A DNA stretch of 64,000 nucleotides from JBCCEJ01 sp039030335 (GCA_039030335.1 JBCCEJ010000015.1:18643-82642); one strand, 5' to 3'. Shown: positions 27,088-35,747, counted from the first letter of the stretch. Program-made: numbers and translations. The notes: generated by a model from the sequence alone, not told the origin.

Positions 27088-28239
27088 CTACACGAGCACG
27101 TCCCTCAGTGCGGCCGCGACGGTATCGATCTCGTCGTCGGTAATGACCAGAGGCGGCAGCAGGCGCAGCACCGTCGGGCCGGCGGGCAGGGCGAGTATGC
27201 GCCGGCTCATCAGTTCTACCAGAAACGGCTGTGCGCGTTCCTTCAGTTCTATCCCGATCATCAAACCGAGCGCACGCACGTCGCGCACTTTCGATAGTGA
27301 GCCGGCATCGAGCGAAGTGAGCAGGCGCTCTCCGGCAGTTGTTGCGCGGGCGGCGAGGTCATGGGTTTCCATGTACTCGATGGCCGCGAGACCTGCGGCT
27401 GCGGCGAGTGGATTACCCCCGAACGTTGAGCCGTGCAGTCCGCGGAGCGACCCGATCGCGCTGCTTGCCATCACCGCACCGGCCGGCACGCCACCGGCCA
27501 TCGCTTTCGCGACGCACAGCAGATCGGGCTGCAGGTCGAAGTGTTCGCAGGCGAACATCTTGCCCGTTCTGCAGAAGCCGGTTTGTACCTCGTCGACGAT
27601 GAGCAGGGCGCCGTGGGCATCGCAGAGTTCGCGCGCGCGGCGCAGGAAGGCGGCGTCGGCAGGCCGTACCCCGCCCTCACCCTGCACGGTTTCGAGCAGC
27701 ACGGCGGCGGTGTTGTCGTCCATCGCCGCTTCGAGTTTGTCTGCTTTGTTGTACGGGATGTAGCTGAATCCCCCGGGGAGCGGCTGAAACGGTTCACGGT
27801 ATTCTTTCTTGTGCGTGGCGCTCAGCGCTCCCATCGTGCGACCGTGGTAGCCGCGCATCGCACTGATGATGTTCGATTTGCCGGTCGCGTGGCGAGCGAA
27901 CTTGAGCGCGCCTTCGACCGCTTCGGTACCAGAGTTGCACAGGAAAGCCTGGGTGATGCTCCCCGGGGCCAGCGACACGAGCTTTTCCAGCAAAGTCGCG
28001 CGCACATCGTTGTAGAAAATGCCGGGGCAGGTGATCAGCGTTGACGCCTGCCGCGCCAGCGCTTCGGCGATAGCGGGATTGGCATGACCGACGCTCGCGA
28101 CTCCGATACCGGCGGCGCAGTCGATGTAGTCGTTGCCATCTGCGTCCCAGAGGCGGGCACCCTCTCCGCGTACGATCGTGATGTCGCGACGCGGGTAGAT
28201 GTCGATGCTGTACTGAGTCTCGGTAGCCTGATAGTCCAC
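27088..28239 (-). CDS. lysJ: [LysW]-aminoadipate semialdehyde / acetylornithine-type aminotransferase LysJ
   Basis: A 383-residue class III PLP aminotransferase. The cofactor sites are CNSGTEAVEGALKFAR, RGYHGRT, DEVQTGFCRTG and the PLP lysine K245 in VAKAMAGG. In Thermus and archaea LysJ aminates the carrier-bound semialdehyde to LysW-gamma-lysine (or LysW-gamma-ornithine). It is last in the lysW-X-Y-amidotransferase-lysZ-lysJ run, 95 bases after lysZ. By sequence alone ArgD would be an equal name; the neighbours decide for a LysW-linked role. Confidence 0.87.
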   Translation of the reverse strand: MDYQATETQYSIDIYPRRDITIVRGEGARLWDADGNDYIDCAAGIGVASVGHANPAIAEALARQASTLITCPGIFYNDVRATLLEKLVSLAPGSITQAFLCNSGTEAVEGALKFARHATGKSNIISAMRGYHGRTMGALSATHKKEYREPFQPLPGGFSYIPYNKADKLEAAMDDNTAAVLLETVQGEGGVRPADAAFLRRARELCDAHGALLIVDEVQTGFCRTGKMFACEHFDLQPDLLCVAKAMAGGVPAGAVMASSAIGSLRGLHGSTFGGNPLAAAAGLAAIEYMETHDLAARATTAGERLLTSLDAGSLSKVRDVRALGLMIGIELKERAQPFLVELMSRRILALPAGPTVLRLLPPLVITDDEIDTVAAALRDVLV

Positions 28240-28334
28240 GAAACCATGCCCTCATCACGAGTTGCTGCGATGCATTGTACTGTTCTGGACGGTCGTGCGC
28301 GGACGCGCGCGCCGCCGTATTGCTGGTCGCAGCT

Positions 28335-29135
28335 TCAGCTGATGTGTGTGCCGCGGCCATTCAGCGCGTCGCGCAACGGGTGTTCTGTACGACCGTCCGC
28401 GATGATGACGCGCTCGACACCCGTCTGCACGAGCGTGCGAAGTGCGAGCATCTTGCGCTTCATCCGGCCTTCTACCTGCTGCTCGCGCATGGCGACTTCA
28501 GCCCGTTCCATGGTCGCGAGCGCGCTCGCGTCGTCAGCGGCATCCTCGAGGAAACCGGGGGCCTCGATGAACTGAACGACCGTGTTTGCCTGGATCGCGG
28601 CCTGCAGCGCGTTGACGATGTCGTCGTTTTCCGAGTTGACCGCGTATCCGCGTTCATCCGCGATCGGAATCGTCAACACCGGCGTGTAGCCGTTGTCGAG
28701 GAGCAGCGTCAGCAACGGTCCGTTGACGGTCCGAGCCTTGCCCGAGAAGTCACGCTTGATGATGTTCTTATTGTTCTCCCGAACCCGGATGCCTTTGTTG
28801 CGTTCGCCATTGACGGCACGGCCGTCCAGGCCGGTCAAGCCGACCGCATTGATGCCCTCACGTTGACAGAGTTCCACGAGGCGCTTGTTCCGCAGTCCGG
28901 CGTAGCTCATCAGGATCACATCGATCGCATGCTGGTCTGACAAGACGCTCGAATACCCGGACGTGGACGTCACTACCTGTTTGGGCGTGCCGAGCTGCTC
29001 TGCCAGGCTGTCGCGCAGCGCATTGGCGCCGTGCACGATAATGAATGGTCCGGCGCTGTCAGCGAGTTCCGCCATATCGGCGACGATGCCGGCCAGATTG
29101 ATGGCACTGCCACCGCCGATCTTCAAAATCACCAT
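28335..29135 (-). CDS. lysZ: [LysW]-aminoadipate / [LysW]-glutamate kinase LysZ
   Basis: A 266-residue amino acid kinase. It opens MVILKIGGGSAIN, with the phosphate-binding Lys and Gly-rich loop at the very N-terminus as in LysZ, rather than after the longer lead of most ArgB proteins. FIIVHGANALRD and the ENNKNIIKRDFSGKA insert are typical of the LysZ branch. It phosphorylates the side carboxyl of the amino acid bound to LysW. Its start overlaps the end of the amidotransferase-fold gene by 7 bases, so the two are translationally coupled. Confidence 0.88.
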   Translation of the reverse strand: MVILKIGGGSAINLAGIVADMAELADSAGPFIIVHGANALRDSLAEQLGTPKQVVTSTSGYSSVLSDQHAIDVILMSYAGLRNKRLVELCQREGINAVGLTGLDGRAVNGERNKGIRVRENNKNIIKRDFSGKARTVNGPLLTLLLDNGYTPVLTIPIADERGYAVNSENDDIVNALQAAIQANTVVQFIEAPGFLEDAADDASALATMERAEVAMREQQVEGRMKRKMLALRTLVQTGVERVIIADGRTEHPLRDALNGRGTHIS

Positions 29136-29788
29136 CGTGTAAAGCTCTCGTTATGGTGGTTGGGAAACTCCCGCCACTCACCAGCATCCCACTGCCCGCG
29201 CCCTGATAATGGGTCGGAACAAATGGTCAGACGGTCGTCTTGCTGGTTGACGCGTAGCTGGAAATAGCCCGGGTCCTCGGCGAAGCTCGAGGCCACGTGG
29301 ATGCCATCGGGACTTGCCATGATGATGTTCATGGCGCGCACGTACCGGCTGCGTTTACTGATGATATTCGTGCCCTTGGCGAGCGCTGCGCTCATACCGT
29401 GACGTTCGAATCGCTTGACGAAGTTGAAGATCTTCTCGGCCCCGATGCGACCTTCCGCTTTGATCCGCACACCGCGGAGTTCGCCATTGAAGATAAAAAC
29501 ATTGTCATGGTCGTAAAACGGCATGTTGTTTTCGACGGCGATGCCTTCGTCGCGAAATGCACTGCGCGCGTGAATCAACAGCAGATTGCTATGCCCCGCG
29601 TGCGGTGTCGGATCGTCCCAGATCGGGCGGATATCGTGATAGTGCGTCCAACCCGTGCCCGACCAGGCCGAATAGCCCCAGCCATGGCCCTGGTATTCGC
29701 GGCTGTGCTCAGCGATGTGGGCAAAGGCCTCGATCTGCGGTGCGAGCGCAAAGGGCTCGGGCGCATGCGCGCAGAAGATGCGGCACAT
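29129..29788 (-). CDS. Class II glutamine amidotransferase-fold (Ntn) protein inside the lysW operon
   Basis: A 219-residue protein starting Met-Cys-Arg-Ile, so Cys2 becomes the N-terminal nucleophile after Met removal, as in YafJ/EgtC-type proteins. It keeps HAR (73-75), NNMPF (87-91) and the FNG oxyanion site (N101, G102). At the place where GlmS-like enzymes have an Asp that binds the alpha-amino group of glutamine (the TDTE motif), this protein has IGAE with G116, by eye alignment. EgtC, of the same fold, cleaves a gamma-glutamyl amide. No LysK or ArgE is in the operon, so I infer it may release the finished amino acid from LysW. A true amidotransferase role is the alternative. Confidence 0.7.
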   Translation of the reverse strand: MCRIFCAHAPEPFALAPQIEAFAHIAEHSREYQGHGWGYSAWSGTGWTHYHDIRPIWDDPTPHAGHSNLLLIHARSAFRDEGIAVENNMPFYDHDNVFIFNGELRGVRIKAEGRIGAEKIFNFVKRFERHGMSAALAKGTNIISKRSRYVRAMNIIMASPDGIHVASSFAEDPGYFQLRVNQQDDRLTICSDPLSGRGQWDAGEWREFPNHHNESFTRW

Positions 29789-29825
29789 AGTTCCGGTTAT
29801 CCCGCGTGCATGACTGGCAACCGTC

Positions 29826-30854
29826 TCAGATCGGGTGCAGTCCGGTGAATTCCAGGGCCACGGTTTCGTCGAAGCCGTGCATCAGGTTGAACGCCTGGAT
29901 AGCTTGGCCGGCGGCGCCCTTCATCAAGTTATCGATGGCGCTCACCACCACGAGACGGTCCGCATGCGGGTCGCGTTCGAATCCGATATCGCAGTAGTTC
30001 GTCCCCGAAAGCAGTTTCGGTTCGGGGTAACGATGAATGCCGCTCCGCTCCTTGACGATGCGAATGAAAGGTTCGTTTCCGTAGTCTTCGCGGTACATTT
30101 TCCAGACCGCTTTCTCGTCGATCGAACTGTCGGTGAGAAATACATGGCAGGTCGCGAGGATACCGCGCACCATCTCGATCGACGTGGCCGAAAAATGGAT
30201 CTTCTCGGGTTCCAGAACCATCGACATCTCAGCCACGTGCCGGTGTCCGGTTGGCTTGTACGAGCGCACGGCGCCGCTGCGCTCAGGGTGATGACTGGCG
30301 TCTGAGGATGCGTTGCCCCCCTCGCTGGAACCGGCCTTGACTTCCACTACCGCGTGGTCGACCAGACCTCGGCTGAACAGCGGCTTCAGCGCGAGTATGG
30401 TCGCCGTTGCATTACATCCAGCGCCGGTCACGAGCGTGGCGTTGCGCAGTTTCTCGCGGTTCACCTCCGGCAGCCCGTAGACGAATTCCGAGAGCAGTTC
30501 CGGACGCGGGTGGGCGAGGCCGTACCACTTGTCGTAGGCGGCTGCATCATCCAGTCGGAAGTCGCCGCTCAGATCGATGATGCGTGCGGCCTTGGCGCGC
30601 CACGCGTCGATACTTTGCATCGAGTGGCCGTGTGGCAGGCACAGGAACAGGAGGTCACAGTCCTGCAACTCATCGAGACTGCAGAATTTGAGCCGCGTCG
30701 CCTTGCGCAGGTTCGGGTGCGCGTTGTGCACAAACTTGCCGGCAAGGCGCTCGGAGGTCACCTGTGCGACCTCGGCCTCCGGGTGCGCCAGCAGCAGGCG
30801 CAGTAGTTCTCCACCGGTATAGCCGGACCCGCCCGCGATGGAAACCCGGACCAT
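29826..30854 (-). CDS. lysY: [LysW]-aminoadipyl/glutamyl phosphate reductase LysY
   Basis: A 342-residue ArgC/LysY-family reductase. The NADP-binding GGSGYTGGEL is at residues 8-17 and the catalytic Cys is C147 in GAGCNATATI. Further family marks are RIIDLSGDFRL, GLPEVNR and GHRHVAEM. It reduces the carrier-bound acyl phosphate to the semialdehyde. ATG 30854 overlaps the lysX stop as ATGA. The same frame is open far upstream, but that part runs antisense-phase through lysX and is not coding. Compared with ArgC this could be called N-acetyl-gamma-glutamyl-phosphate reductase; the operon shows it is carrier-linked. Confidence 0.9.
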   Translation of the reverse strand: MVRVSIAGGSGYTGGELLRLLLAHPEAEVAQVTSERLAGKFVHNAHPNLRKATRLKFCSLDELQDCDLLFLCLPHGHSMQSIDAWRAKAARIIDLSGDFRLDDAAAYDKWYGLAHPRPELLSEFVYGLPEVNREKLRNATLVTGAGCNATATILALKPLFSRGLVDHAVVEVKAGSSEGGNASSDASHHPERSGAVRSYKPTGHRHVAEMSMVLEPEKIHFSATSIEMVRGILATCHVFLTDSSIDEKAVWKMYREDYGNEPFIRIVKERSGIHRYPEPKLLSGTNYCDIGFERDPHADRLVVVSAIDNLMKGAAGQAIQAFNLMHGFDETVALEFTGLHPI

Positions 30855-31693
30855 CAGCTGGTCGCCGCGGCCGCGTAGGCGGCGATGTGCTGGGGAATAT
30901 CCACCCCGGTTGTATCGATGCTGTTCTTGAACTCCATCGTGTAGTTGACTTCGTTCACCTGCAGACCGTCGGGTGTCTCGAACAGGTCGATGGCTACCAC
31001 GCCGCCGCCGACTGCCTCGGCTGCCGCGAGGCTTATCTCCGCTATCTCGGGCGTGACCGGGCATCCGGTGGCAACGGCGCCGCGCGCGGTGTTCGTAATC
31101 CAGTGAGGTGAGGTGCGGTAGATCGCTGCGATGCAGTCGTCGCCGACGACAAAGCTGCGGATGTCGCGCCCACCGGCTTTGTCGACGTACTTCTGGATGT
31201 AGAAGATGCTGTGATGGTAGCTGCCGAGCACGGTCTTGTGTTCGAGCAGCGATTCGGCTGCGTCGCGGTCGTTGACCTTCGAAAGCAGGCGGCCCCAGGA
31301 ACCCACTGCCGGTTTCAGTACGACCGGGTAGCCGACCTCTTCGATCGCGTCGAGCGCACTCGTCTCGGTGAACGCGACGCGCACCTCCGGCTGCGCGATT
31401 CCGTGCGCCTTGAGCGCCACCGACGTCAACAGTTTGTCGCCGCAGATGCGCGAAACGTCGTAGGTGTTGACGCAGCGAACCCCGAGTGCTTCGTACAGAT
31501 GCAGGGTGTGCATCGCGCGCGAATGGTTGATCGAGCGCTCCAGAATCACGTCGACGTCGGGTGTCGCCGCAAGGTCGAACGTGAGTTTGCGGTCGTCGAG
31601 CATCACCAGCTCTACATTCGGAATCGCCTTGAACGCTTCGAGCAGCAGTTTCTCGTCTTTGCGAATCAGTGAATGCAGAAAGCCGACCCTCAT
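30854..31693 (-). CDS. lysX: LysW-amino acid ligase LysX (RimK-type ATP-grasp)
   Basis: A 279-residue ATP-grasp ligase of the RimK/LysX group. It opens MRVGFLHSLIRKDEKLLLEAF, followed by DRKLTFDL, ILERSINHSRAMHTLHLYEALGV, VVLKPAVGSWGRL and an acidic metal site in VAIDLFETPDGLQVNEVNYTMEFKN. It couples the amino group of alpha-aminoadipate or glutamate to the gamma-carboxyl of the C-terminal Glu of LysW, using ATP. ATG 31693 overlaps the stop of lysW. The choice between aminoadipate (lysine) and glutamate (arginine) cannot be read with certainty by eye. Confidence 0.92.
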   Translation of the reverse strand: MRVGFLHSLIRKDEKLLLEAFKAIPNVELVMLDDRKLTFDLAATPDVDVILERSINHSRAMHTLHLYEALGVRCVNTYDVSRICGDKLLTSVALKAHGIAQPEVRVAFTETSALDAIEEVGYPVVLKPAVGSWGRLLSKVNDRDAAESLLEHKTVLGSYHHSIFYIQKYVDKAGGRDIRSFVVGDDCIAAIYRTSPHWITNTARGAVATGCPVTPEIAEISLAAAEAVGGGVVAIDLFETPDGLQVNEVNYTMEFKNSIDTTGVDIPQHIAAYAAAATS

Positions 31694-31857
31694 TCGCCCC
31701 AGTCCTCTTCGGCTTCCGGCGCTTCGGCAATTTCCGGCGGATCGAGATTGACGACTTCGAGTTCGCTCCCGCAGTCTTCGCACTCTATGAGTTCACCTTC
31801 TACGGTGTCGTCGGCGAGTTCGACGTCAACATCACAAACAGGACAGCTGGCGGACAT
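31690..31857 (-). CDS. lysW: Amino-group carrier protein LysW
   Basis: A 55-residue acidic protein, short enough to be missed by gene finders. It has two zinc-binding pairs, CPVC (5-8) and CEDC (26-29), a GELIECEDCGSELEVV core, and the C-terminal tail EEDWGE. The terminal Glu (E55) is where LysX attaches the substrate through its gamma-carboxyl. Length, motif spacing and tail match LysW of Thermus and archaea. The ATG is preceded by GAGGAA, and the TGA overlaps the lysX ATG. It carries biosynthetic intermediates in the cytoplasm and protects their amino group, replacing N-acetylation. Confidence 0.95.
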   Translation of the reverse strand: MSASCPVCDVDVELADDTVEGELIECEDCGSELEVVNLDPPEIAEAPEAEEDWGE

Positions 31858-32104
31858 GGTGGCGGTTCCTCACTCTGAGCCGGCAAAAGTCCGTAAATTT
31901 ACCTTGACTCCCACTCGCGGTGCCAGCGTCGTCTTCAAGCCGCGCGGGCGCTGGGATGACAGTGCTTCGAATGCGAACGGCCCATCTGCGGGCGGATACC
32001 GGGGAGATCCGCGTGTCGATCGCTGAACTCGCCCGGCAGCGCTGTGTCGGAGTGATGTCGAAAGCGCACCGCCCGCAAGGTGGTTCGGACCGGAACGCGA
32101 CCGT

Positions 32105-33115
32105 ATGGATTCCCTGACCCAATTTCTCCTTGGCGCGAGCATCGGCGAGGCTGTTGCTGGCCGGCGCTTTGGACGGGTCAGTGCTGTCGTAGGCGGGGTG
32201 GCGGCGACGTTACCGGATCTGGACGTGTTGTTTCCATTTGCCGATGCCGTTGCCACCTTTACTTATCATCGCGGCGCCTCGCATTCGCTGCTGGTTCTCG
32301 CACTGATCGCACCGGTGCTCGCGGCCGGATTCAACCGGCTGATGCCGTTGCCGAAGCGCTCATACCGGCTTTGGCTGCTCGTCGTGATGCTGGCACTCCT
32401 GACACACCCGCTGCTCGATGCGATGACGGTTTACGGTACGCAGCTGCTCTGGCCACTAACCGAATTCCCCTTCGGGGTTGGCAGCATGTTCATCATCGAC
32501 CCGTTGTACTCCGTACCGCTGCTCGCAGCGTTGCTGGTCGGACTAGTCAGCCGGCGTCGTGTGAGCCACTGGAACGGCTGGGCACTGGCCCTGACGACGC
32601 TCTACCTCGGATTGTCGGTCGGCCTCCAGACCTATGTGCGTGCACAGGTCGACGACGCAGTGGCGGCATTGCCACAGCCGGCGAGAGCCGTTGGCATCGT
32701 CGCCACGCCGTTCAACATCGCGGCCTGGCGAGTGGTGGTAGTGCATGAACGCGACTATCACGTCGGCTACCTGTCGCTGCTGCACGACGCACCGCTCGTC
32801 TTCGAACGATACGATTCAAGGCCGGAACTGCTGCAACCGGTGGCCCGACATTGGCCGGTGGCGCGCCTCAAGTGGTTCACCAAAGGACTGTACGCGGTAC
32901 ATGAGCGCAATGCGGAAGTGGTCGTGTCGGACCTGCGGATGGGGCTCGAACCCGACCACTACGTCTTCAGTTTCGCGGTCGCCGCGGTTCGCGACGGCAA
33001 GGTCGAAGCAGCTCCGGCCCGCCGGGTGCCAGCAGAACCTTACTCCGACGGCGACTGGCGGCGGCTCGCGCAGCTTATCTTCGGTTTCGACAACGGGGTC
33101 CGCCCGGCCAGCTGA
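32105..33115 (+). CDS. YdjM/DUF457-type membrane-bound metal-dependent hydrolase family protein
   Basis: A 336-residue inner-membrane protein. It starts MDSLTQFLLGASIGEA and carries the family motifs: GGVAATLPDLDV (Asp pair), HRGASHSL and THPLLDAMTVYG, whose His/Asp residues are proposed metal ligands. Several hydrophobic segments fill residues 1-190, with a soluble C-terminal region. Despite the family name, enzyme activity is not established for most members. It is divergent from lysW, with 247 bases between. A 9-base inverted repeat (33101-33109/33121-33129) lies across its stop. Confidence 0.8.
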   Translation: MDSLTQFLLGASIGEAVAGRRFGRVSAVVGGVAATLPDLDVLFPFADAVATFTYHRGASHSLLVLALIAPVLAAGFNRLMPLPKRSYRLWLLVVMLALLTHPLLDAMTVYGTQLLWPLTEFPFGVGSMFIIDPLYSVPLLAALLVGLVSRRRVSHWNGWALALTTLYLGLSVGLQTYVRAQVDDAVAALPQPARAVGIVATPFNIAAWRVVVVHERDYHVGYLSLLHDAPLVFERYDSRPELLQPVARHWPVARLKWFTKGLYAVHERNAEVVVSDLRMGLEPDHYVFSFAVAAVRDGKVEAAPARRVPAEPYSDGDWRRLAQLIFGFDNGVRPAS

Positions 33116-33129
33116 GCGTCGGCCGGGCG
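33101..33129. other. Hairpin at the convergent ends of the YdjM-like and enoyl-CoA hydratase genes
   Basis: Perfect arms CGCCCGGCC and GGCCGGGCG around an 11-base loop, overlapping the stop of the plus-strand gene. There is no T run on either side. It may serve as a bidirectional transcription pause or RNA-end stabiliser. Confidence 0.4.
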
Positions 33130-33136
33130 CTGCGCG

Positions 33137-33931
33137 TCAACGTCCCTCGAATTGCGGCGCTCGCTTTTCAACGAACGCTTTGACACCCTCGCGCGCGTCA
33201 TCGGTCTCGCGGCAGAGATTTTGTGCGAAGGTCTCGTATTCGAGGGCTTCGCGCAAACCGCAATCGGCATTGCGGTAGAGCGCCCGGCGCGCCAGACGGA
33301 TGGCGATGGGCGGCCCGGCTGCGATGGCGCCCGCCAATTCCATAACCGCTGGCAGCAGCGCGTCCGGGCTGGTCACCTCGGTCACGATACCGAGTCGTAA
33401 AGCTTCTTCGGCATCGATCATCTTGCCCGTGAAGATGAGTTCGCACGCTTTCGCCATGCCAACGATACGAGGCAGAAAATAGGTGCCGCCCCAGTCGGGA
33501 TGCAGGCCGCGGCGCGCGAAGGTCTGACCGAATTTCGCTGTGTCGGAGGCGATGCGGATGTCGCACGCCAGTGCGACGTTCATGCCGGCGCCGGCCGCGG
33601 CGCCATTGACGGCCGCGATGAGTGGCTTTGGGGAATCGCGCATGGCGAGCACGGTTTCGTCGCGCGCCGGCGCCATCTGCTCCATGAGCGGTGAGCCGGC
33701 CCCTGACTCGTTGCGCTCGTTCATCGCTTTGACATCTCCGCCAGAGCAGAAACCGCGCCCGGCTCCGGTGATGACGATCGCGCGAACGGCATCGTCCGCG
33801 CCAGCCGCACGGACAGCTGCGCCCAGTTCTATGCGCATCGCCGGATTCAGGGCATTCAGCCGCTCCGGACGATTCAAAGTGATGGTTGCCACGCGTTCGG
33901 CAACGTCGTAAAGGATGGCTTCGTAGGTCAT
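33137..33931 (-). CDS. Enoyl-CoA hydratase/isomerase family protein
   Basis: A 264-residue crotonase-fold protein. The oxyanion-hole segments are ITGAGRGFCSGGDVKAM and AAVNGAAAGAGMNVALACD, and the active-site loop has DWGGTYFLPRIVG. One of the two usual catalytic Glu positions appears substituted (SDTAKFGQTFARRGLHPDWGG), so hydratase activity is likely but isomerase or another crotonase reaction is possible. It should act on acyl-CoA in beta-oxidation or a related degradation route. The end converges on the YdjM-like gene. Confidence 0.85.
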   Translation of the reverse strand: MTYEAILYDVAERVATITLNRPERLNALNPAMRIELGAAVRAAGADDAVRAIVITGAGRGFCSGGDVKAMNERNESGAGSPLMEQMAPARDETVLAMRDSPKPLIAAVNGAAAGAGMNVALACDIRIASDTAKFGQTFARRGLHPDWGGTYFLPRIVGMAKACELIFTGKMIDAEEALRLGIVTEVTSPDALLPAVMELAGAIAAGPPIAIRLARRALYRNADCGLREALEYETFAQNLCRETDDAREGVKAFVEKRAPQFEGR

Positions 33932-34154
33932 GTGGGCTCCCCGGGGTGATCGAGTGGGCGGTCAGCGTTCTATCTGCCGGCCGGTTGCACGCGGCCTGGC
34001 CGGCGTAAGGCGGCTGGACTCTACCCGATAGCATACCGTTGCGGGGGTCTGGCTGGGCGTCGCTGCCTGTGGCCCATTACAATCGGCGTGATACAGCCAC
34101 GCTCCGTTCACTCGGGCACGGGCTGAAGACCCGTTCAGCAAGGGGGCGGCACTC

Positions 34155-35747
34155 GTGGCTAAAGTGACCATTATCGGAGCGGGCATGGCGGGTCTGAGCG
34201 CAGCGCTGCGGCTCGCCGAGCGGGGTGTGGCGGTCACGCTGCTCGACCAGCACGACTTTCTCGGCGGCAAATGGGGCGCACATACCCGCGTGGTGCGCAC
34301 GTCGCGCGGTGAAGAGACGGTCGCGCACGAACACAGCTACCACATGCTGCTGAACTGGTATCACAACTTCTGGGATATCGTCGACGAGCTGGGTCTGCGC
34401 GATCGGTTCATGCCCCAGCCGGCCCTCAGGTTTCTGGAGGCAGGTGGGTATCCGGAGACGACCGAGTTGCGTGACGTCGGTTCCATGGAGACCGCGTGGT
34501 CGAACCTGTTCAGCGGACCAGTTTCGCCCATCGACTCGTTCTTGCACGCCTATTCACTGGTCGACCTGCTCGCGGAGCCGCTGGATCCGGACCGCCTGCT
34601 CGACCGCTACAGCGTCAACGGCTTCATGGCATCCCGCCCCTACGCGACCGATGTGGCGGCATTGCAGCATCAACGTACGCTGGCAAAGGCATTCGCATGC
34701 CCGAGTTATCACACTTCGGCGCGCACCTACCAGGCTTTTGTCAAATACGGCTACCGACTGCCGCAGCCGATGACATGGGTTCTCAAAGGCGATGTGGAGC
34801 GCCATTTTCACCGGCACCTCGAAAGACGGCTGCTCGACCTGGGCGTCGATATTCAGCGTCTGACGCGAATCGAGCGGTTACGGCTCGACGACGCTGGCCG
34901 TATCGTCGGGCTCGAAGGTGTGCGAATGGCACGGACGGCGGGCGAGGGCGAGCGTCCGGTTGAGTTCACGGTTGACGGACAGGTGATCCTGGCGGTGCCG
35001 CCCGGAGCCGTGGACAGCATGGTCGATGAGCAGGTTTACGCCGCTGCCCCCGAGCTCGCGAACGTACGCAAGCTTCGCAGTGAACCGATGGCATCGCTCG
35101 ACCTGTATTTCAACAGGCGCCTCGAGGGTTTGCCGTTCGGTCACGTCATTCTCCTGAACTCCCGCTATGACCTGACCTTCATAGATAACGCACAAGTCTG
35201 GCCGGACGAGGAGTTCACAGTCCTGAACGTGGTGGCGTCCGATTTCGATCCGCTGAACTTCAGCGGTGCGGCCGGCGACGACGCGCACCGTTTCCAGCGG
35301 TTGAATGACGATATCGTCATGCCGGCGATCCTGCAGGAACTGCGCCGTTACATACCGTTTGAAGACGCGGATATCGATTGGGCGAAGACGCATCTGCAAA
35401 CGAACACAGGCGAATCGCTGTTCGTGAACGAAGTGGGTACATGGCACCTGCGCCCGCAGACACGTTGCGGTATAAGCAACCTGTTCATGGCGGGCGACTA
35501 CGTCCGTTCGTGTATCGACGTCGTAACCATCGAAGGCGCTGTTCTGACGGGTCTCTGGGCCGCGGAGGCTGCCCGCGGCGGCGAGGCCGCTCGCACCGGC
35601 GAGTGGCTCGGCACCCCGATCGTCGCGAAGGAGCCAGCAGCCTACCCGCAGCAGATGCTGCAGATGATGAAAGCGGTCGGGGCGCCCTATGCCTACGGTG
35701 CGAAGATGCTCTCGCTCGGCATGAAAGCGTTGGGCATGGGGCGATGA
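34155..35747 (+). CDS. FAD-dependent amine oxidase/phytoene desaturase-like oxidoreductase
   Basis: A 530-residue flavoprotein. The N-terminal dinucleotide site is VTIIGAGMAGLSAALRLAERG. The C-terminal FAD segment is ISNLFMAGDYVRSCIDVVTIEGAVLTGLWAAEA. The overall layout resembles HpnE-type hydroxysqualene dehydroxylases and carotenoid desaturases, but I see no single motif that fixes the substrate. GTG 34155 starts directly at the first beta strand. It lies 61 bases before a UDP-xylose synthase and an ABC exporter pair on the same strand. Confidence 0.78.
   Translation: MAKVTIIGAGMAGLSAALRLAERGVAVTLLDQHDFLGGKWGAHTRVVRTSRGEETVAHEHSYHMLLNWYHNFWDIVDELGLRDRFMPQPALRFLEAGGYPETTELRDVGSMETAWSNLFSGPVSPIDSFLHAYSLVDLLAEPLDPDRLLDRYSVNGFMASRPYATDVAALQHQRTLAKAFACPSYHTSARTYQAFVKYGYRLPQPMTWVLKGDVERHFHRHLERRLLDLGVDIQRLTRIERLRLDDAGRIVGLEGVRMARTAGEGERPVEFTVDGQVILAVPPGAVDSMVDEQVYAAAPELANVRKLRSEPMASLDLYFNRRLEGLPFGHVILLNSRYDLTFIDNAQVWPDEEFTVLNVVASDFDPLNFSGAAGDDAHRFQRLNDDIVMPAILQELRRYIPFEDADIDWAKTHLQTNTGESLFVNEVGTWHLRPQTRCGISNLFMAGDYVRSCIDVVTIEGAVLTGLWAAEAARGGEAARTGEWLGTPIVAKEPAAYPQQMLQMMKAVGAPYAYGAKMLSLGMKALGMGR

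Noticed and set aside
29826..31730. A very long open frame joining lysY to sequence upstream
   Set aside because: The upstream 290 codons run out of phase through lysX, are rich in Arg, and have no family similarity. LysY clearly starts at ATG 30854.
33101..33129. Rho-independent terminator for the YdjM-like or hydratase gene
   Set aside because: The stem is good but neither strand has a T run, so it is listed only as a hairpin.
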